A stretch of DNA of 9,585 bases, from the NCBI GenBank assembly GCA_964596115.1, contig CAZQRW010000061.1, forward strand, positions 1 to 9,585, given 5' to 3'. Both the position numbers and the translations under genes were made by a program. This document shows positions 6,758-9,585 of this stretch, piece after piece. Positions within the stretch are counted from its first letter, which is position 1; each line of letters starts with the position of its first letter. The notes under the pieces were generated by a model that was given only the letters and a program-made list of their open reading frames with translations, ran no database searches and was not told where the DNA came from. The stretch is from CAZQRW01 sp964596115. Lineage in GTDB: Bacteria > Hydrothermota > UBA3072 > B12-G15.

Positions 6758-8298
6758 TCACTCACTTCTCTTACAGCATCTATTATGGTTCCATCCCTGT
6801 ATTCAATAAGTGCTATAACTCTATCCTTAAATGCCGGTTCTGCAGGTTTCCCGGTAATATCTATGATCTTTTTATATATATCCTTTATACTCATTATTGG
6901 TAGTGTAGAGTTCTTCATTTTTTTTATGAGGTCTTTTCTTCCGGGATTTATAGCAATTCCCATTTCTGTAACAACAACATCTATTGTTTCCCCGGGGGTT
7001 GTTACAGTCGTAACCTTCTCCTTTAGAATAGGAAGCCTATTCCTGAAAGAAGGAACTGTAATCATTGTGATACCTGCACCTGCTGCAGCATCCTGATGAC
7101 CTCCTATGCCATGAAGCAAAAGACCATCAGAATGGGTATTTACATTGACATTAAAATCAAAATCTACCTCTGTGGCTCCAAGAAATGCAACATCTATCAT
7201 ATTTGCAATGCAGCCCTTTGAATGGATATCATAAGAGAGTTCAACAGAAACTTCTATGTGGTTGGAGTCGTTCAAAAGTGAATCGCACGCAGCTTCATCA
7301 AATAGTTGTCCATCAAGTAAAACATTGATGAGCCCTTCGTTAAGGAGATCCACTATCAATTTTGTCACACCACCAAGAACAAAACTCGCTTTAATTCCTC
7401 TTTCCCTCATTATATCGCCTATAAATTTAGTTGCTGCAAGAGAAATTCCACCTGCACCTGTCTGAAATGAGAAGCCATCACTTATAATCCCCGCTTCATC
7501 AAGAAATCTTACTGCGTATTCAGCTATTTTAAGCCTTGTAGGAGATCTGGTAATCCTGGTAGTGCCAGAAACAATCTTGTTCGGATCGCCTATGGAATCT
7601 ACCTTTACTACATAATCTACGTTGGTTGACTCAATGGTAAATGGATGACAGGGATAAGGCACAAGGTTATCAGTTATTATTACCACCTTATCTGCATACT
7701 GTGAATCAACGAGAGAAAATCCAAGTGGACCAAATCTCGATTTCCCAAATACACCTGTTGCATTCCCAAACTCATCAGCAGCAGAGGCAGCAATAAAAGC
7801 ACAATCAATATGTATATCACCTGCCTTAATAGCCCTCACCCTCCCTCCATGGGAACGGAGGATACAAATATCATGAAATTTTCCATGAGAGCAGGCATCA
7901 CCAACAGGCCCATTCATACTTCCTTCTATTCTTCTTATGATCCCTTTCTCAATCATCTCAACGAGTGGTTTATGGACCGGAAAGAGTGCAGAAGGGAATA
8001 ATACAACATCCTTTATCCCCATTCTTTTTATCTCCTCCATAACCATATTTACTACATAATCCCCATCCCTAAGATGATGGTGAAAAGAAATATGTGCGCC
8101 ATTCTTTACCCCACATTTTTCTATCGCTTCTCTAATAGACTTCAATAATTTTTTCTCATGGGGTTTCTTGGGAATTGGTATTTTCCTCCCCACGGTTTTT
8201 TCCTGAGGTTTGCGGCTAAATGCACCTTTAAAAGGTATTAATTTCTTCCCATTTGCCTCTTCAGGAATTTCTCTGCCAAGTTTATTAATTATTCCCAC
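6754..8298 (-). CDS. citF: Citrate (or citramalate) lyase alpha subunit
   Basis: This 514-residue protein is full length for CitF, the acyl-carrier transferase subunit (EC 2.8.3.10). It moves the acetyl-bound acyl carrier protein thioester onto the incoming citrate, releasing acetate. Recognisable CitF blocks are GREIPEEANGKKLIPFKGAF (8-27), the SFHHHLRDGD signature (71-80), FQTGAGGISLAATKFIG (278-294) of the CoA-transferase-like core, LHGIGGHQDAAAGAG (395-409), EMGIAINPGR (445-454), and the C-terminal EYRDGTIIDAVRE. The protein is cytosolic and works in a complex with CitD and CitE, encoded just upstream. The start is GTG at 8298, three bases after the citE stop. Upstream AAAGAG is a weak ribosome binding site, so reinitiation is likely. 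By sequence alone, citramalate lyase alpha cannot be told apart from citrate lyase alpha. Family assignment is very secure; the substrate is less so. Confidence 0.95.
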   Translation of the reverse strand: MGIINKLGREIPEEANGKKLIPFKGAFSRKPQEKTVGRKIPIPKKPHEKKLLKSIREAIEKCGVKNGAHISFHHHLRDGDYVVNMVMEEIKRMGIKDVVLFPSALFPVHKPLVEMIEKGIIRRIEGSMNGPVGDACSHGKFHDICILRSHGGRVRAIKAGDIHIDCAFIAASAADEFGNATGVFGKSRFGPLGFSLVDSQYADKVVIITDNLVPYPCHPFTIESTNVDYVVKVDSIGDPNKIVSGTTRITRSPTRLKIAEYAVRFLDEAGIISDGFSFQTGAGGISLAATKFIGDIMRERGIKASFVLGGVTKLIVDLLNEGLINVLLDGQLFDEAACDSLLNDSNHIEVSVELSYDIHSKGCIANMIDVAFLGATEVDFDFNVNVNTHSDGLLLHGIGGHQDAAAGAGITMITVPSFRNRLPILKEKVTTVTTPGETIDVVVTEMGIAINPGRKDLIKKMKNSTLPIMSIKDIYKKIIDITGKPAEPAFKDRVIALIEYRDGTIIDAVREVSE

Positions 8299-8301
8299 TT
8301 T

Positions 8302-9165
8302 TTAATTCTCTTTTTTTAGTAACCCCATCGTCTCTGCTAATTTTATTATTCTCTTTGCCCTTTCCACAACAGGTTTATCAATCATTTTTCTACCAAGTGC
8401 AACGACTCCCGAACCTTTTTCTTCTGCCTCTTTAAAGGCATCTAATACCTTTTTTGCATAATCTATTTCTTCTTCTGTTGGTGCAAAAACTTCGTGTATT
8501 GGCTTTATTTGTGAAGGATGGATAACACCTTTACCATCAAACCCAAGGGACTTTGCAAGTTTTGTTTCATTAATAAGCCCATCCAAATCATTTATATCTG
8601 AAAATACCGTATCGCTTGCCTGAATCCCTGCAGATTTTGCTGCAAGTACGATCATCTGCCTCGCAAGAAATAGCTCTTTCCCCTCTCTCGTCCTCTCTGC
8701 CCCTATATCCTTTGTAAAATCCTCCGCACCAAAGCATAGTAAAGCTACTCTCTCAGATGCGGTGGCAATTTCAGGTGCATTCAAAATTCCCCTTGCACTT
8801 TCAATTATGGGCGCCAGCCAGACTTCCCTTTTGCCTAAATAGCCTTCAATGTTAGTGATGTCAGAGGCATTTTCCACCTTTGGTAGAAAGATGATTTCGC
8901 ATTCGTTCTCTATTGCCATCTCAAGGTCATCCTTTCCATAGGGTGTATTCAGTGGATTTATTCTGACACCCTTCTCGGTCTTCCCAAAATCTACATTCTT
9001 CAACGCATACTTTACAAGTATTCTCGCCGCATCTTTATCAGGAGGTGCAACGGCATCTTCAAGATCAAGTATAACTGTGTCTGCCTCAAAGATTGCAATA
9101 TTATGCATAATAGAAGGATTATTACCTGGTATATAGAGCCTTGTTCTTCTCAAACGATCTTTCAA
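8302..9165 (-). CDS. citE: Citrate (or citramalyl) lyase beta subunit
   Basis: This 287-residue cytosolic subunit is a TIM-barrel lyase of the HpcH/HpaI/CitE family (EC 4.1.3.34). It cleaves citryl-ACP to oxaloacetate plus acetyl-ACP, using Mg2+. With the start used here, visible elements are RLRRTRLYIPGNNP (4-17), DLEDAV (34-39), Arg68 in VRIN, Glu122 in PIIES and Asp149 in FGAEDF (the metal ligands), and GFDGKGVIHPSQI (208-220). I chose TTG at 9165 because AGGAG at 9172-9176 lies six bases upstream and the TTG overlaps the citD stop as TTGA. An in-frame GTG at 9186 would add seven residues and overlap citD by 25 bp; it has a poorer AAGG site but cannot be excluded. Stand-alone CitE-like proteins have other roles, but here citD and citF on either side make it part of a three-subunit lyase. 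It ends three bases before the citF start. Confidence 0.93.
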   Translation of the reverse strand: MKDRLRRTRLYIPGNNPSIMHNIAIFEADTVILDLEDAVAPPDKDAARILVKYALKNVDFGKTEKGVRINPLNTPYGKDDLEMAIENECEIIFLPKVENASDITNIEGYLGKREVWLAPIIESARGILNAPEIATASERVALLCFGAEDFTKDIGAERTREGKELFLARQMIVLAAKSAGIQASDTVFSDINDLDGLINETKLAKSLGFDGKGVIHPSQIKPIHEVFAPTEEEIDYAKKVLDAFKEAEEKGSGVVALGRKMIDKPVVERAKRIIKLAETMGLLKKEN

Positions 9166-9434
9166 GTTGCTCTCCTGATGGCGCACTCAAGCCTTGCCCT
9201 TATAACCCAATCAAGCGCCCCGTTATCTTTCAATATAACTTTTGCAGTCTTAATGCCATTTTCTTTAAGCACGGTTTTAATCGTATTTTCGATCTGCTCT
9301 TTAAAGAATTTTTCAACCTTTGAATGAATTTTGATCTCAAGATGATCAAAGGCATATATCTCCGCAATACAATCGCTCTTTTCATCCCTTCCACATACGC
9401 CTCCCTGAGGAGATAATAAGTTATTTACCGACAC
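9162..9434 (-). CDS. citD: Citrate lyase acyl carrier protein (gamma subunit)
   Basis: This 90-residue protein is the acyl carrier subunit. It bears the 2'-(5''-triphosphoribosyl)-3'-dephospho-CoA arm on a serine and carries acyl groups between CitF and CitE. The C-terminal half is diagnostic: SKVEKFF (38-44), then NGALDWVIRARLE (71-83). The modification site is unusual. Enterobacterial CitD has GTLES then Ser/Gly and Asp, with the first Ser modified, but here the region reads GRDEKSDC (15-22). Ungapped alignment puts Lys19 at the modified position and leaves Ser20, one residue later, as the only candidate. This may be a variant shared by a whole clade. The GTG start at 9434 is preceded by AAGGGG (9444-9449) at a spacing of 9. 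An in-frame TAA lies six bases upstream and no later start codon precedes the motif, so the start is well fixed. It is the first gene of the operon; its stop overlaps the TTG of citE. Confidence 0.9.
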   Translation of the reverse strand: MSVNNLLSPQGGVCGRDEKSDCIAEIYAFDHLEIKIHSKVEKFFKEQIENTIKTVLKENGIKTAKVILKDNGALDWVIRARLECAIRRAT

Positions 9435-9473
9435 TATTTATTTCCCCTTCTTACACATTTTATACAGATTGCC

Positions 9474-9500
9474 AGCAATTATATAACGGTATATATTGCT
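9474..9500. repeat. 27-bp imperfect palindrome in the cit leader
   Basis: AGCAATTATATA (9474-9485) and TATATATTGCT (9490-9500) are inverted repeats that match except for one extra base in the left arm, around a 4-bp centre. ATTGC (9468-9472) is an additional copy of the arm end beside the left arm. The element lies between the predicted transcription start (about 9527) and the citD start (9434). It could be a DNA operator, or an RNA hairpin in the leader. It is AT-rich and no U-tract follows, so it is not an obvious terminator. Confidence 0.5.
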
Positions 9501-9527
9501 ACATACAGCCCTTCTACCTCTCATAAC

Positions 9528-9580
9528 GAGAATACTTTAGAAGAAAAATCGTATATTGTCAAGTATAAATGAGAATACTT
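9528..9580. repeat. Two GAGAATACTT direct repeats flanking the cit promoter
   Basis: GAGAATACTT occurs at 9528-9537 and again at 9571-9580, exactly 43 bp apart (about four helical turns). Counting flanks, AAYGAGAATACTT matches over 13 bp with one difference. One copy overlaps the -10 box and the other lies just upstream of the -35 box. The upstream copy also forms an inverted repeat with AAGTAT at 9561-9566. This geometry is typical of paired operators for a same-face repressor or activator. No regulator gene is in the window. Confidence 0.5.
9534..9562 (-). promoter_or_regulatory. Sigma70-type promoter for citDEF-buk-buk
   Basis: Read on the minus strand, TTGACA (9562-9557) is a perfect -35 box. 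It is followed after 17 bp by TAAAGT (9539-9534), a 4/6 match to the -10 consensus. The poor -10 box beside a perfect -35 box, with repeated sequence elements around both, suggests a regulated promoter. Predicted transcription would begin near 9527 and give a leader of about 90 nt before the GTG of citD. No other good promoter is seen within the operon. Confidence 0.6.
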
Positions 9581-9585
9581 ATTGC

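Noticed and set aside
6452..7096. Long plus-strand reading frame of over 200 codons opposite the kinase and citF
   Set aside because: It lies antisense to two clearly recognisable genes across their junction, shows no recognisable motifs, and is the kind of open shadow frame expected opposite conserved coding sequence.
9458..9486. A second, nearer promoter for citD using TATAAA on the minus strand
   Set aside because: A -10-like TATAAA exists, but at 17 bp spacing the upstream hexamer is TTATAT, only a 3/6 match, and it overlaps the palindrome; the 9534-9562 promoter is better.

Overview
This AT-rich window holds nine protein-coding genes in two convergent blocks. A plus-strand block of four runs from 286 to 4589 and a minus-strand block of five from 9434 to 4648, with 58 bp between their stop codons. 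There are no rRNA, tRNA, CRISPR or transposase genes. Citrate-lyase-type and butyrate-kinase-type fermentation genes, no respiratory genes and compact overlapping gene packing suggest an anaerobic fermentative bacterium, probably from an uncultured lineage. Heptamer CACGAWT repeats at the left edge resemble low-complexity repeats seen in environmental candidate-phylum genomes. The phylum cannot be fixed from this window.

Layout: 1-164 is a repeat island, a CACGATT/CACGAAT heptamer array plus a 35-bp tail, present twice. 165-285 holds a near-consensus sigma70-type promoter (TTGACA-N17-TATAAA) and a strong ribosome binding site. The plus block follows: (1) a small membrane-anchored pseudopilin-like protein, (2) a DUF58/vWA protein, (3) a BatA-type membrane protein whose vWA region looks collapsed, and (4) an M18 family metalloaminopeptidase. 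The genes overlap at every junction, so they are almost certainly one translationally coupled operon. The MoxR ATPase that usually accompanies DUF58 and BatA is absent.

The minus block reads citD, citE, citF, buk-A, buk-B. It has its own promoter (-35 at 9557-9562, -10 at 9534-9539), flanked by two copies of GAGAATACTT, and a roughly 90-nt leader containing a 27-bp imperfect palindrome. CitD, CitE and CitF are the three subunits of citrate lyase, or of the closely related citramalate lyase. The two kinases belong to the butyrate/acetate kinase (ASKHA) family and could link an acyl phosphate to ATP formation. The operon looks complete, yet lacks citC, citX/citG, a phosphotransbutyrylase and a transporter, so those functions must be encoded elsewhere.

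The points most worth a second look are these. The downstream kinase (4648-5730) has Ser in place of the family's catalytic Arg and lacks the preceding Asn-Asn, while its sister (5699-6757) keeps both but has Asn in the phosphate-loop Ser position. CitD's prosthetic-group serine motif is shifted one residue from the enterobacterial pattern. The coupling of citDEF to two kinases raises the possibility of a citramalate lyase in a glutamate-to-butyrate route. The DUF58/BatA module lacks MoxR and carries a defective vWA and a pilin-like partner.
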